The position numbers and the translations under genes are program-made. From Arthrobacter crystallopoietes (GTDB lineage: Bacteria; Actinomycetota; Actinomycetes; Actinomycetales; Micrococcaceae), in the NCBI RefSeq assembly GCF_002849715.1, contig NZ_CP018863.1, forward strand, positions 248,001-312,000: a stretch of 64,000 bases of DNA. Reading direction: 5' to 3'. The notes under the pieces were generated by a model that searched no databases, had not been told where the DNA came from, and worked only from the letters and a program-made list of their open reading frames with translations. Positions 18,160 through 28,861 of the stretch are shown here, piece after piece. Each line of letters opens with the position of its first letter. The stretch's first letter is position 1.

Positions 18160-19836
18160 ATGACTGGCAGCGATTTGGGGTCTACATTCTCGCGGCGGCA
18201 GTTCAATACTGCGGCGGCCTTGACCGTGCTCGGCGCCGCAGGTCTGCTCGGCGGCAGCCTGTCCAGAGCGGTGACGGCGGCAGGTCCGCGGCCGCTCGAG
18301 GTAAGCCTCGCCGCGGCCGTTCCCAACCGGGTCTACCGCATCACCGCGCGGGAGCGTGCCCGCGTCGCGGACGCGCCGAAGCACGAGTTCCGTGGTTTCT
18401 GGCTCTCCAGCGTGGTCAATATCGACTGGCCGTCGCGTTCCGGCCTGACCGCCGCAGTCCAACAGGCCGAGCTCCGCGGCTGGCTGGATCTGGCCCGCAG
18501 CCGGAACCTGAATGCCGTGATGCTGCAGGTCCGCCCGGCCGGCGATGTCTTCTGGCCGTCCAAAGTCGGTGAACCGTGGTCCCGCTACCTGACCGGCACC
18601 CAAGGCAGGAACCCCGGCTACGATCCGCTGCCCTACGCGGTCAGCCAGGCCCATGCCAGGAACCTGCATCTGCACGCCTGGTTCAACCCGTTCCGTGCCG
18701 GCATGACGGCGAACCTGGCCGACCTGATCTCCTGGCACCCCGCGCGGAAGAATCCCAGCTGGACGTTCGCCTACGGCGGCCGCCGCTACTACAACCCCGG
18801 CATTCCCGCTGTGCGCAGCTTCATCATCAAGGTGATTGCCGAGGTCGTGGCGAAGTACGACGTCGACGGCGTGCATCTGGACGACTACTTCTATCCCTAT
18901 CCGGTGACCGGCCAAAGCATCCCGGACTCGGCTGCCTACAACGCCTACCGGCTGCCCGGCGAGAGCCTGGCGAACTTCCGGCGGCGCAGCGTGAACGTCT
19001 TTGTCCGCGACCTGAGCGCCAGGATCGCCGCCACCAAACCACGGATGCTGTTCGGCATCAGCCCGTTCGGAATCTGGCGCAACCAGTCGACGGACAGCCG
19101 CGGCTCCGCGACCTCCGGGTTCCAGAGCTACGACGGCATCTTCGCCGACTCGCGGCTCTGGGTGAAGCAGGGCTGGTTGGACTATGTGGTGCCGCAGCTC
19201 TACTGGCACCAAGGTAATCCGGCCGCCGACTACAACACGCTGGTCAACTGGTGGTCAGCCCAGGTCAGCGGCACCAGCTGCAAGCTCTACATCGGCGAGG
19301 CCGCCTACAAGGTCGGCGACCCAGCCCAGGGCGCCGATTGGCAGGACCGGCGGGAGCTGTACAACCACACCGCCAAGTGCCGGGCGACGGCAAGGGTCAG
19401 CGGCCAGGTGTACTTCTCAGCCAAGTCCGTGCGGGCCAACAAGCTGGGCAGCATCACCCTGGTGAAGGACAAGTACTACAAGCGGGTGGCCATGACGCCG
19501 GTCATGTCCCATCTGGGCACCCAGCGTCCCTACACGCCCGTGATCAGCAGCGCGCGCTGGAACGGCTCCGGCGTCGAGCTGATTTGGCGCGGTTCAAACA
19601 GCGGGACCTTGCCGCGGCATTACGCCATCTACCGCTGGGAAGCCAAGGCGGATTCCAGTGCCTTCATCCCCTCCCAGGCAGGGGCTCTGCGCCGTGTGCA
19701 CCGCCGCCGCGGCAATCCCGAAAAGTTCCTGGATACCGGAGCGGTGCGGGGACGGACATACTGGTACGTCCTCGTCGGACACAGCGACCTGATGGTTGAA
19801 TCCGCCGCCGCCTCCGCGATCTTCATCCGCGCCTGA
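18160..19836 (+). CDS. Tat-exported family 10-like glycosyl hydrolase (GHL10/DUF187)
   Basis: A 558-residue exported protein. The N-terminus TFSRRQFNTAAALTVLGAAG is a Tat signal with the RR motif and a hydrophobic core. The GHL10 domain covers about residues 75-400, with EFRGFWLSSVVNIDWPSRSG, LQVRPAGDVFWPSK, HLHAWFNPFRAG and DVDGVHLDDYFYPYP. A C-terminal domain of about 100 residues looks fibronectin-like (SARWNGSGVELIWRGSN). Family members act on, or bind, cell-wall or surface glycans, but the activity here is inferred. A GAGGTGA site precedes the ATG. The gene stands alone. Confidence 0.88.
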   Translation: MTGSDLGSTFSRRQFNTAAALTVLGAAGLLGGSLSRAVTAAGPRPLEVSLAAAVPNRVYRITARERARVADAPKHEFRGFWLSSVVNIDWPSRSGLTAAVQQAELRGWLDLARSRNLNAVMLQVRPAGDVFWPSKVGEPWSRYLTGTQGRNPGYDPLPYAVSQAHARNLHLHAWFNPFRAGMTANLADLISWHPARKNPSWTFAYGGRRYYNPGIPAVRSFIIKVIAEVVAKYDVDGVHLDDYFYPYPVTGQSIPDSAAYNAYRLPGESLANFRRRSVNVFVRDLSARIAATKPRMLFGISPFGIWRNQSTDSRGSATSGFQSYDGIFADSRLWVKQGWLDYVVPQLYWHQGNPAADYNTLVNWWSAQVSGTSCKLYIGEAAYKVGDPAQGADWQDRRELYNHTAKCRATARVSGQVYFSAKSVRANKLGSITLVKDKYYKRVAMTPVMSHLGTQRPYTPVISSARWNGSGVELIWRGSNSGTLPRHYAIYRWEAKADSSAFIPSQAGALRRVHRRRGNPEKFLDTGAVRGRTYWYVLVGHSDLMVESAAASAIFIRA

Positions 19837-19849
19837 GAAGGCCTAAGCG

Positions 19850-21007
19850 TCAGCTGTTCCGCAACGGCCAAGGACGCCAGCCCTCCGGAACTTCCTGCAG
19901 CTTCAGCTCGGCCTCGCGGAGCCGGGTCCCTGCGACGGCATCGGGCTCTCCCCTGCCGCCTTCCGACCAGGAACCGTCCGCCGCCGTCAACGCATATTCG
20001 CTCCACCCACGCCGGCCCACCGGATACCGCTCACCGTAGCCGCCGGCCGCTACCGCAAGCACCAGCCGCTCCAGCCGGTCGGCCTCCGATTCGGCGGTCT
20101 CGTCACAGGCATCGCAGCCGCAGGACGGGAAGATGAACTCGTGCAGCAGCCCGGCATGGACCACCACGCCGGGGTAACTGGTAAACCCGAAAGTCAGGAC
20201 CGCGGCGCCAGGGTCGCGGGGAGTTAACCGGACCGCTTCCCGCACCTCCTCGGAGTGCACCAGCAGTTCCGGCACGCGCTCAGGGTCAGGTTCTGCATCG
20301 ACGTCGTACACCTCGCGAAGGTGCTCGATCAGTGCGCGGGCCACGGTGTGCAGTCCGGCGAAGCGCTCCGTATGGCTGTCCACACTGTAGGCCTCCAGCG
20401 GCGGACCGTCCACGCCCCACCGGCTTCCGTACGGAATGGGCTGCCCGTCCGGGGACCTGAACTCTTCCACCGGGAGCGCCGGCCGGACGTACGGAGGTTG
20501 GCCCGGTGCAGCCGGCACCGGCCGCGGTTGCATGGCGGGCAGGCTTTCAGCCTCTTCGCTCTGCCACTCCTGGATGACGGAGATGAAGCCCTCCAGCCAC
20601 TCCACATCGGCCTCACGGATCCGGCCGGGGAGGCCCTCGATCTCAAACTGCAGGTCATCGTTTCCGACGGCCGGTGAACTGCCCTCGAAGGTCCGCCACT
20701 GCGCGTCCGGCCGCAGGTGAGCCAGCACGTTTCCGGCGAACACTCCCGCCGCGGCTTCGAGCGCACTGTCAGCGGCGATCCGGGCACCCGACGAGTGCAG
20801 GAACTCCACGAGCCGGGCCGGATCCGATCCCAGCTGTGCTGCGTCCACGTCCTGTTCGCTGCAGAAGGCGACGAACCGCTCGTATCCACGCGCGTGCCGT
20901 ACCGGCCGCTGGACTTCGGACTCCGGCCGGTAGAGCGCCCGCGAGCGCTGCATCGGTTCAGGCAGTTCTACCGCGGGTCCCTCGAAAACATCCTCAGCAT
21001 CTCCCAT
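19850..21007 (-). CDS. DUF6226-like protein fused to an unknown N-terminal domain
   Basis: A 385-residue soluble protein. The C-terminal 200 residues resemble the actinobacterial DUF6226 family as I recall it, marked by AVRLTPRDPGAAVLTFGFTS, FPSCGCDACDETAESEADRL and VAAGGYGERYPVG. The CGCDACDE cluster could bind a metal. The N-terminal part (about 40-165) has ARGYERFVAFCSEQDVDAAQ and VEWLEGFISVIQEWQSEE and looks like a separate helical domain. A Pro-rich linker joins the two. No function is known. The gene is monocistronic as far as can be seen. Confidence 0.78.
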   Translation of the reverse strand: MGDAEDVFEGPAVELPEPMQRSRALYRPESEVQRPVRHARGYERFVAFCSEQDVDAAQLGSDPARLVEFLHSSGARIAADSALEAAAGVFAGNVLAHLRPDAQWRTFEGSSPAVGNDDLQFEIEGLPGRIREADVEWLEGFISVIQEWQSEEAESLPAMQPRPVPAAPGQPPYVRPALPVEEFRSPDGQPIPYGSRWGVDGPPLEAYSVDSHTERFAGLHTVARALIEHLREVYDVDAEPDPERVPELLVHSEEVREAVRLTPRDPGAAVLTFGFTSYPGVVVHAGLLHEFIFPSCGCDACDETAESEADRLERLVLAVAAGGYGERYPVGRRGWSEYALTAADGSWSEGGRGEPDAVAGTRLREAELKLQEVPEGWRPWPLRNS

Positions 21008-21112
21008 GACCAGATCCTAGCCGGTAGCCTCCGGTGCCGCAGTGGCGGGGGTTAGCGCGCGTGGTGGGCACCGCCGTCGGTCTTCCTCACGAATCGTTTA
21101 AATAAATCCGGC

Positions 21113-21386
21113 ATGAGTACCAATCCGGCACCGTGGCCAGCGCCGACACCGGGTATGACACCGAAAACCAGTTGGATGAGACGATCACCCAGGTGACCGG
21201 CAACGGCACCGAAGACACGGGCAACATCTCGCTGGGTGACTTCCTCAACGGCAACCTCAGGGCAACACCGCAGGCGTGGACGTTGATCCCAACGTGAACA
21301 GCGACGTCGATGCGGACGCCTCTGCGGACAGCATTACCGACGGCGGCGAGGACAACGAGCTGGGCCTGCTGGGCGGGCTGCTCTAA
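21113..21386 (+). pseudogene. Frameshifted remnant of an Asp/Asn-rich protein gene
   Basis: Two adjoining frames read as one protein. Frame A, from about 21118, gives GTVASADTGYDTENQLDETI and then ISLGDFLNGNL. At about 21259-21261 the sense shifts by one base, and frame B gives GNTAGVDVDPNVNSDVDADA and then EDNELGLLGGLL before TAA at 21384-21386. Frame A has a stop just upstream (21103) and no start; the ATG at 21113 is in yet another frame. At least one and probably two indels have broken the gene. The product is unrecognised, low-complexity and acidic. A sequencing error cannot be excluded. Confidence 0.5.
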
Positions 21387-21405
21387 CAACTCCCGCGCCA
21401 GCCGT

Positions 21406-21433
21406 GGCACCCGCTCCAATCGGGGCGGGTGCC
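21406..21433. terminator. Hairpin between remnant gene and lepB
   Basis: GGCACCCGC (21406-21414) pairs perfectly with GCGGGTGCC (21425-21433) around a 10-base loop. It lies 20 bases after the stop of the + strand remnant and directly after the stop of the minus-strand signal peptidase, so it can serve both. There is no T-run on either side. Confidence 0.55.
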
Positions 21434-21434
21434 A

Positions 21435-21989
21435 TCATGGATGGCCGAAGGGTAAGACCAGCAGAACCGTTGCGTCCACTCGCGCGGCGTCGACCGCCCC
21501 GAACTGCCGGGAGTCCACGGATTCAAGCCTGTTGTCTCCCATCAGGAAGACTTGCCCGTCGGGTACCGTCACCGGCCCGAAAAATATGCCGCCCAGCTGG
21601 TCCCTGTTGACGTGGGGCTCGTCCACGGCGTTCCCATCGACGATTAGCTCCCCGCTATACAATCCGACGCTCTGTCCGCCGGTCGCCACCACGCGCTTGA
21701 TGAGCCTCCCGTTTCCGTCCGGGCTCGGCAGCGTGACGATATCGCCGCTATGCACGCCGGATACTGAGGGGCCCAGCTTGTTGGCGATGACCACATCGCC
21801 CGGCACAAGCGTCGGCGCCATGCTGGCCGAGGAGATCAGGTGCGGCTCCAGGACAAACATCCGCGTGGCCAGAATGAGCAGGACCAGGACCCCACTGTAA
21901 ACCACCCCCGGCCGGACCGCCCCTCTGCGGGCGCCGCCGGGCGCTCCCGCACTTGTGGCACGCTCAACGGACACGGGGCCTGTTTCCAT
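21435..21989 (-). CDS. lepB: Signal peptidase I
   Basis: A 184-residue type I signal peptidase that cuts Sec and Tat signal peptides outside the membrane. One TM lies at about residues 29-47. The catalytic Ser is in ISSASMAPTLVPGDVVIANK and the general-base Lys in GRLIKRVVATGGQSVG. Box E is FLMGDNRLESVDSRQFG. It is shorter than many housekeeping forms. It overlaps the upstream CopD-CtaG gene by 26 bases, so the two are translationally linked, which hints at a dedicated role in copper-protein export (inference). Confidence 0.92.
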   Translation of the reverse strand: METGPVSVERATSAGAPGGARRGAVRPGVVYSGVLVLLILATRMFVLEPHLISSASMAPTLVPGDVVIANKLGPSVSGVHSGDIVTLPSPDGNGRLIKRVVATGGQSVGLYSGELIVDGNAVDEPHVNRDQLGGIFFGPVTVPDGQVFLMGDNRLESVDSRQFGAVDAARVDATVLLVLPFGHP

Positions 21990-23868
21990 TCCGGACGGAA
22001 AGCTTATCCGCCGCGGCCTGTGCGGGTTCGCTCCGACGCTCCTCCCGTGATCGGAAAAGTACGACGACGGCGAGGGCTGCGAGCGAGACGGCTGCCAGGA
22101 TCAGCAGAAACTGCCCGCCCGTCTCGGGGGTCGCCGCCCAACTGGCGGGCCAAGGGTTGCCGGCGGCGGTCTCCCACGGCTGACCAAGGACGGGGGCCTG
22201 TGCTTGAAGGGCCTGCCCGTAGACCGCGTACAGGACGGCGGTACCGGCCAGAACCGAGAACCTTGCCGCCCGGTCCTTCGGATGTGACGGTCCCAGTGGG
22301 CGGGTCAGGACAGCGGTAAAAAGGCAGCCGCTGGACAGCGCCACCAGCGTCATCAGGCCGTAGCCCGGCTGGGTCCGCGCGGAGTACTCGAGCAACGGAG
22401 AGTAGTAGAAGGCGAGGAGCGTAGCGGCCAGGACGAGAGCAGGAATAACCGGTTTTGCCGCAGCAGCGTTCAGCAGCGGCCGGACGATATTCCGGATGAA
22501 GCCGCCGGCGCTCGGGGTCCCACCCGTTTCGGGCCGGATGGTGAGCTCCGCCAGGGTCAAGGGCGCCGCTGGAACGAGGAGCAGCGGGATGACCGCGGTC
22601 AGCAGCATCTGGGTCAGGACATGGACGCTGAGCAGTTCGGCCTGATAAACGTGGAGTCCGCCGTTTGTGACGGTGAAGAGGACAGCGATGCCGAGAAGCC
22701 AGAGGCCCGTCCGCCGGACCGGCCACCGTTCTCCGGAGTGTCGGAGCCGCCGCACACCGGCCAGATACAGCACGACGGCGAAGCCGCACAGCAGCGTCCA
22801 GAGCGGATCCAGTTCCCAGCGGGTAACTGCCTCGCGGATGCCCGGGCCAGGCAGCACCGAAGCCGAAGAGGCGGACGAAGCGCCGGTGGGCGGGCTGGTC
22901 CGGCCGAGCGCTGCAGCCAAGCCGGAGGCGGCTGCCATAACAACAAGTTCCAGCACAACCAGCATGGCAAACGGCCTTGTCCCCCGGCCCGGGTCCCGAT
23001 GCAGCCGCGCAATCGCTGCACGACGCTGCACCGCACCGAAGGCCCCCAGCACAACAAGCGCCGCCGTCTTGGCAAGGACTATCGAGCCGTAAGGCGAGGC
23101 CAGCTGGCCCAGGCTGCCGATCGCAGCCCACGCGCTCAGCAGCCCGGAAACCGCCAGCACCATGAAGGATGCCAGCGCCAGTGTCGAATAGCGGCGCACC
23201 ACTGTCCCCAAGCCGACGTCCGTCAGCGTCCTGCGCAGGACGAACAGGGTGAGCAGTCCGCCCATCCACACGGCGGCCGCGGCCACATGCAAGGCCAGGG
23301 ACACGGTGCTGTCCGCGTGGTCCACACCGCCTGCCGCATGGGAGCTCAGAACCGGTGGAACCAGGCCGGCCACCGCAACCAACGCCGTCGCAAACGCCTC
23401 CCTGCGGGAACGGATGCTGAAGCACAGGACAACGACGACGGCGGCCATCAGAACGCTCGCGGCGGCGGTCCGGCCCGGACCAGGAGCCACCAGGAAGGAA
23501 ACCAGCAGCGCGCCGGATCCTGCGGAAAACGGCGCCGTATTGGCCACCGCATGGAAGCCCAGAACGCACAGCGCTGCCGCGGAGACAACCCACAGGACAG
23601 CCGCTCGCCCAGCGAACCTGACAACCCTTGCAAATGCAGGTCCCCGGGACGGTATCGCGTAGGCGCCCAGCGCGAGGGCGCCGATCGTGCCGGCGGCTGC
23701 AGCATTGAAGCACAGCTTCGCCACCGGCAGTCCCCACAGCACCAACGGCCCCGATTTGTCCAAGAGCCCTGGCTCAGAGCCGCCGCCGTGGACGTAAGCC
23801 CACACGAGCGAGAGCAGCGCGGCCGCTACCAGGACGACGCTTGCCGCAGGACGTATTCCGATTGCCAT
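21964..23868 (-). CDS. CopD-CtaG fusion, copper transport/cytochrome oxidase assembly protein
   Basis: About 634 residues and some 14 or 15 TM segments. The N-terminal half (about 1-320) is CopD-like, with conserved His in HAAGGVDHADSTVSLALHVA and VWMGGLLTLFVLRR. The C-terminal half (about 350-610) is a CtaG/caa3-CtaG domain, with GLHVYQAELLSVHVLTQMLL and PLLLVPAAPLTL. Actinobacterial fusions of this kind handle copper uptake for membrane oxidases. The ATG at 23868 is preferred because AGGAGG lies 9 bases upstream; an ATG 30 bases earlier is possible. It is divergent from the multicopper oxidase. Confidence 0.9.
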   Translation of the reverse strand: MAIGIRPAASVVLVAAALLSLVWAYVHGGGSEPGLLDKSGPLVLWGLPVAKLCFNAAAAGTIGALALGAYAIPSRGPAFARVVRFAGRAAVLWVVSAAALCVLGFHAVANTAPFSAGSGALLVSFLVAPGPGRTAAASVLMAAVVVVLCFSIRSRREAFATALVAVAGLVPPVLSSHAAGGVDHADSTVSLALHVAAAAVWMGGLLTLFVLRRTLTDVGLGTVVRRYSTLALASFMVLAVSGLLSAWAAIGSLGQLASPYGSIVLAKTAALVVLGAFGAVQRRAAIARLHRDPGRGTRPFAMLVVLELVVMAAASGLAAALGRTSPPTGASSASSASVLPGPGIREAVTRWELDPLWTLLCGFAVVLYLAGVRRLRHSGERWPVRRTGLWLLGIAVLFTVTNGGLHVYQAELLSVHVLTQMLLTAVIPLLLVPAAPLTLAELTIRPETGGTPSAGGFIRNIVRPLLNAAAAKPVIPALVLAATLLAFYYSPLLEYSARTQPGYGLMTLVALSSGCLFTAVLTRPLGPSHPKDRAARFSVLAGTAVLYAVYGQALQAQAPVLGQPWETAAGNPWPASWAATPETGGQFLLILAAVSLAALAVVVLFRSREERRSEPAQAAADKLSVRNGNRPRVR

Positions 23869-24013
23869 ACCCACAGCCCTCCTCTTGAGAGTGCCCATGA
23901 TGTCGGCCGTTTCTTAGAGAATCCTGAAAAATCGCAAAGCGCCCAAGCTTTCTACAAGTTCCGCCGGTTCACTGATTTCTGCAAGGCAGTCAAGTCAGCT
24001 AAGAGGTACAGCC

Positions 24014-25612
24014 ATGTCACTAACACGCCGAAACGTTCTCCAGATCGGCGGGGCAGGGATCCTCGGGGCGGTTGCATTGGGAGCACCGCTGTCATCCCTA
24101 CAGGCAAAGTCAGCCAGCACTCTCGCGGCTAGGAACATGCCCAAGCCCTACCAGCGGGCCCTCACCATCCCGCCGGTCCTCGGACCAAAACGAACAGTTA
24201 TCGATGCCGATGGACAGAAGCACCACTTCTACCACATCGTGCAGAAAGAGGGCACGGGGAACATCGTTCCCGGCCTGAGCACGCCGCTGTTGACCTACAA
24301 CGGATCGTTCCCCGGGCCCACCATCCATGTCGAACAAGGGGAAAAGATCAGCCTGCGCATGGACAATCTCCTGCCACTGACCCATCCGCAGCTGGGCCAC
24401 GTCCTCTCCACGTCGACCCACCTGCACGGATCGGCCTCGTTGCCGCAGTACGACGGGTACGCCAGCGACGTGACTAGCAAGGGACTCTGCAAGGACTACG
24501 AGTACCCGAACTTCCAACCCGCGCGGACGCTTTGGTACCACGATCACGCTGTCCACACCACGGCCCAGAACGTCTATTCCGGTCTTGCCGGGCACTACCA
24601 CATGCATGACCCGGTGGAGCGGGACCTCCTGCCCCAGGGGCAATTCGACGTTCCCCTGACCATCTCGGATGCCATGTTCGCCCAGAACGGCAGGCTGGCG
24701 TACGACGACCACACCCGCTCCGGGCTCTGGGGAGACATCATCCTGGTGAACGGCGTGCCGTGGCCGGTGATGAAAGTCCAGCGCCGCATCTACCGCTTCC
24801 GTGTTCTGAACGCATCCATCTCCCGTTCCTACAACCTCAGGCTCAGCACCGGCGACCCGGTGACCATGGTCGCTACCGACGGTGGCCTGATGCCCGTCGC
24901 CCAACGTGTAGCGTCATGGCGCCACGCCAGTGCGGAAAGGTACGAGGTTCTCATCGATTTTTCCAAGTATCGGGCGGGACAGCGGGTCGAACTGCGCAAC
25001 GCGTCCAACAAGAACAACATCGACTATGACTACACGAACCGCGTCATGGCTTTCGATGTCACCGACGCCCCGGTAGACACCAGCGGTCCGGCCGCACGAA
25101 CCATGCCCACCGCGCTCGCATCCAGCACGGCGATGGAATTGAAAGCGGCCGATTCGGTCAAGACCCGGCGGATGCGGCTCAAGAGGGACGGCGATATCTG
25201 GACCGTAGATGGCCACACTTGGCAGGAAGTGGTCGATAGCGGTTATCAAAAAGTCTTCGCCGACCCGGACCTTGGCGACGTGGAAATCTGGGAGATGGAG
25301 AACAGCTCCGGCGGCTGGTTCCATCCGGTCCACATCCACCTTGTGGACTTCCAGATCCTCAGCCGAAACGGCCGAGCGCCATTCCCCTATGAGAAAGGAC
25401 CCAAGGACGTCGTGTACCTCGGCGAAGGTGAAACGGTGCGCGTGCTGATGAAATTCGAGCACCACCGCGGCCGCTACATGATCCACTGCCACAATCTCCC
25501 CCACGAGGATCACGACATGATGGCCCAGTTCTCCGTCGGGTATAAATCAGGCGACCCCGATCCCAACGACCCGATCAACGCGGCACCTGCCCACGTACCA
25601 ACAGAGGATTGA
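24014..25612 (+). CDS. Multicopper oxidase, Tat-exported
   Basis: A 532-residue three-domain laccase-like oxidase that couples substrate oxidation to reduction of O2 to water outside the membrane. MSLTRRNVLQIGGAGILGAV is a Tat signal. Copper ligands appear as THLHGSASLPQYDGY, TLWYHDHAVHTTAQNVY, WFHPVHIHLVDFQIL and MIHCHNLPHEDHDMMAQF, where the HCH-x3-H-x4-M pattern holds the type 1 site. The layout fits CotA, bilirubin oxidase and phenoxazinone synthase-like enzymes. The natural substrate is unknown; Cu(I) oxidation is plausible given the divergent CopD-CtaG gene. A 13-bp hairpin follows the stop. Confidence 0.95.
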   Translation: MSLTRRNVLQIGGAGILGAVALGAPLSSLQAKSASTLAARNMPKPYQRALTIPPVLGPKRTVIDADGQKHHFYHIVQKEGTGNIVPGLSTPLLTYNGSFPGPTIHVEQGEKISLRMDNLLPLTHPQLGHVLSTSTHLHGSASLPQYDGYASDVTSKGLCKDYEYPNFQPARTLWYHDHAVHTTAQNVYSGLAGHYHMHDPVERDLLPQGQFDVPLTISDAMFAQNGRLAYDDHTRSGLWGDIILVNGVPWPVMKVQRRIYRFRVLNASISRSYNLRLSTGDPVTMVATDGGLMPVAQRVASWRHASAERYEVLIDFSKYRAGQRVELRNASNKNNIDYDYTNRVMAFDVTDAPVDTSGPAARTMPTALASSTAMELKAADSVKTRRMRLKRDGDIWTVDGHTWQEVVDSGYQKVFADPDLGDVEIWEMENSSGGWFHPVHIHLVDFQILSRNGRAPFPYEKGPKDVVYLGEGETVRVLMKFEHHRGRYMIHCHNLPHEDHDMMAQFSVGYKSGDPDPNDPINAAPAHVPTED

Positions 25613-25618
25613 CCCACG

Positions 25619-25660
25619 TATCCCGTTGCCAGGCGGCCTTGAACGCTTGGCAACGGGATA
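25619..25660 (+). terminator. Strong hairpin after the multicopper oxidase gene
   Basis: TATCCCGTTGCCA (25619-25631) and TGGCAACGGGATA (25648-25660) are perfect 13-base arms around a 16-base loop, starting 6 bases after the oxidase stop. There is no T-run after the stem, so the mechanism may be non-canonical. Confidence 0.65.
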
Positions 25661-25751
25661 ACTCCTGCCACTGCCACGGCACCCAAGATCGCTTCAAGAA
25701 CCACCAGTAACATCTGCCCATGCGTTCTTCCCCGTTCAGGACGGACCGCTG

Positions 25752-26210
25752 ATGCCTCGAACACCTGCAGATCAGCGCCATGAGTACGGCTCGCCGGCTA
25801 CGAATATCAATATCCTGGAGTACTGCAACGGATTGTTAGCGGATGCCCCTGAGAGTGCCCAAGTGCGTCTGGATCTGCTTCTGGAGCGGACCTACCGCAT
25901 GATTACCGCGCAGGCAGAGCGAAGTTTTGACGCTGCCAGGAATCACGACGACGCCGCCGCCTTTCGGGAGTTGCTCAGCAGGCCGGATTTCCGTGGGCCG
26001 TTGGCATGGGACTTCTTGGCCGGCTCACCGTCCAGAACCGCGGTCAGAAGGCGAATCACCCACCTACTGCAGTCGGAATGGGTGCGTGACGCGCTACTTA
26101 AGAACGCAGCTATCGATGCAGCCACCATTCACGAGCTAGTGAACTCGTACCGCTCACGTGCCCAGACTCCGAATCTTGTCCCCAATATTCCTCCGGCGCA
26201 GCACGGATAA
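25752..26210 (+). CDS. Hypothetical protein (152 aa)
   Basis: A soluble, largely helical ORF. Features include the segment NINILEYCNGLLADAPESAQ, a central helix with TYRMITAQAERSFDAARNHD and a C-terminal Pro/Asn tail. Codon usage is less GC-rich than in neighbouring genes, and the ribosome site is weak. I do not recognise it. It lies alone between the oxidase terminator and the end of the convergent acpS. It may be a recent or poorly conserved gene; a chance ORF is possible. Confidence 0.45.
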   Translation: MPRTPADQRHEYGSPATNINILEYCNGLLADAPESAQVRLDLLLERTYRMITAQAERSFDAARNHDDAAAFRELLSRPDFRGPLAWDFLAGSPSRTAVRRRITHLLQSEWVRDALLKNAAIDAATIHELVNSYRSRAQTPNLVPNIPPAQHG

Positions 26211-26330
26211 CACTACTAGCACCGTCATGCGTTTTCTTTTCCGGACGCTCCTCGGGGCAGGCTCGGCCACGAGTGTCCGTCCAGGAGAGCCGCTCGATAC
26301 TGAGCGTGAGGAGGGCACACTGCCGCGCGG

Positions 26331-26681
26331 CTACCGCTCCGCGACGACCATCGCGGTAGCCAGGTCGCCGTCGTGGCTCATGGACAGGTGCCAGAACTTC
26401 ACACCCTTGGCCTCCGCCGCGGCCGCCACGGTACCGGTGAACTCCGGGTACGGGTCTCCGCCGTCGTCAACGCAGATGGTGCAGTCCTGCCAGTTCATCC
26501 CCACAGGTGCGCCGAGAGCCTTGGCAATCGCTTCCTTGGCGGCGAACCGCGCGGCCAAGGAGCGCGTGTTCAGGACCCGCTCGGCCGGCGTGAACAGCCG
26601 GTCCACCAATCCCGGCGTCCGCTCTAGCTGCTTCCGGAAGCGCGACACCTCCACCACATCAACGCCGATTCCCACAATCAT
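26331..26681 (-). CDS. acpS: Holo-[acyl-carrier-protein] synthase
   Basis: A 116-residue enzyme that transfers 4'-phosphopantetheine from CoA to the Ser of acyl carrier proteins. The two signature motifs are clear: [19 protein letters not shown] with the Mg-binding Asp, and [20 protein letters not shown] with the Glu and Lys. The end is less like E. coli and typical of actinobacteria. It lies downstream of glmS, from which it is separated by a hairpin. Confidence 0.95.
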   Translation of the reverse strand: MIVGIGVDVVEVSRFRKQLERTPGLVDRLFTPAERVLNTRSLAARFAAKEAIAKALGAPVGMNWQDCTICVDDGGDPYPEFTGTVAAAAEAKGVKFWHLSMSHDGDLATAMVVAER

Positions 26682-26725
26682 GTTTCATACCTATCCACAC
26701 AGCGGCCGCTCAGGCCTTGAATGAA

Positions 26726-26765
26726 CAATAGCTGCCCGTTGGGAAATCCCATCGGACAGCTATTG
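26726..26765 (-). terminator. Long hairpin between glmS and acpS
   Basis: CAATAGCTGCCCGTTGGG (26726-26743) and CCCATCGGACAGCTATTG (26748-26765) are 18-base arms with two mismatches and an AAAT loop. Read on the minus strand it follows glmS by 26 bases and precedes acpS by about 45, so it probably ends or attenuates glmS transcription. The following minus-strand bases are only TTCATTC. Confidence 0.65.
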
Positions 26766-26791
26766 TCTACGTCAGTTATGGCTGGAAGCCT

Positions 26792-28714
<1,923 letters not shown>

Positions 28715-28861
28715 GCCATAAAGCGTACCTGCCCCACCGCTTCAGAGCCGCACCGGGCGGGCATGAAACGCGGCACCACCAGCTAGCACCCGATTCCGGC
28801 CGCCGGGTATACGTCGTCTTGATTTTGGGTAATGTGCCGCCCAACAGGCACAATTCGTTAA

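Noticed and set aside
26158..26724. Plus-strand ORF of 188 codons
   Set aside because: It is antisense to acpS and overlaps its whole length, with Ser/Arg/Thr-rich shadow composition.
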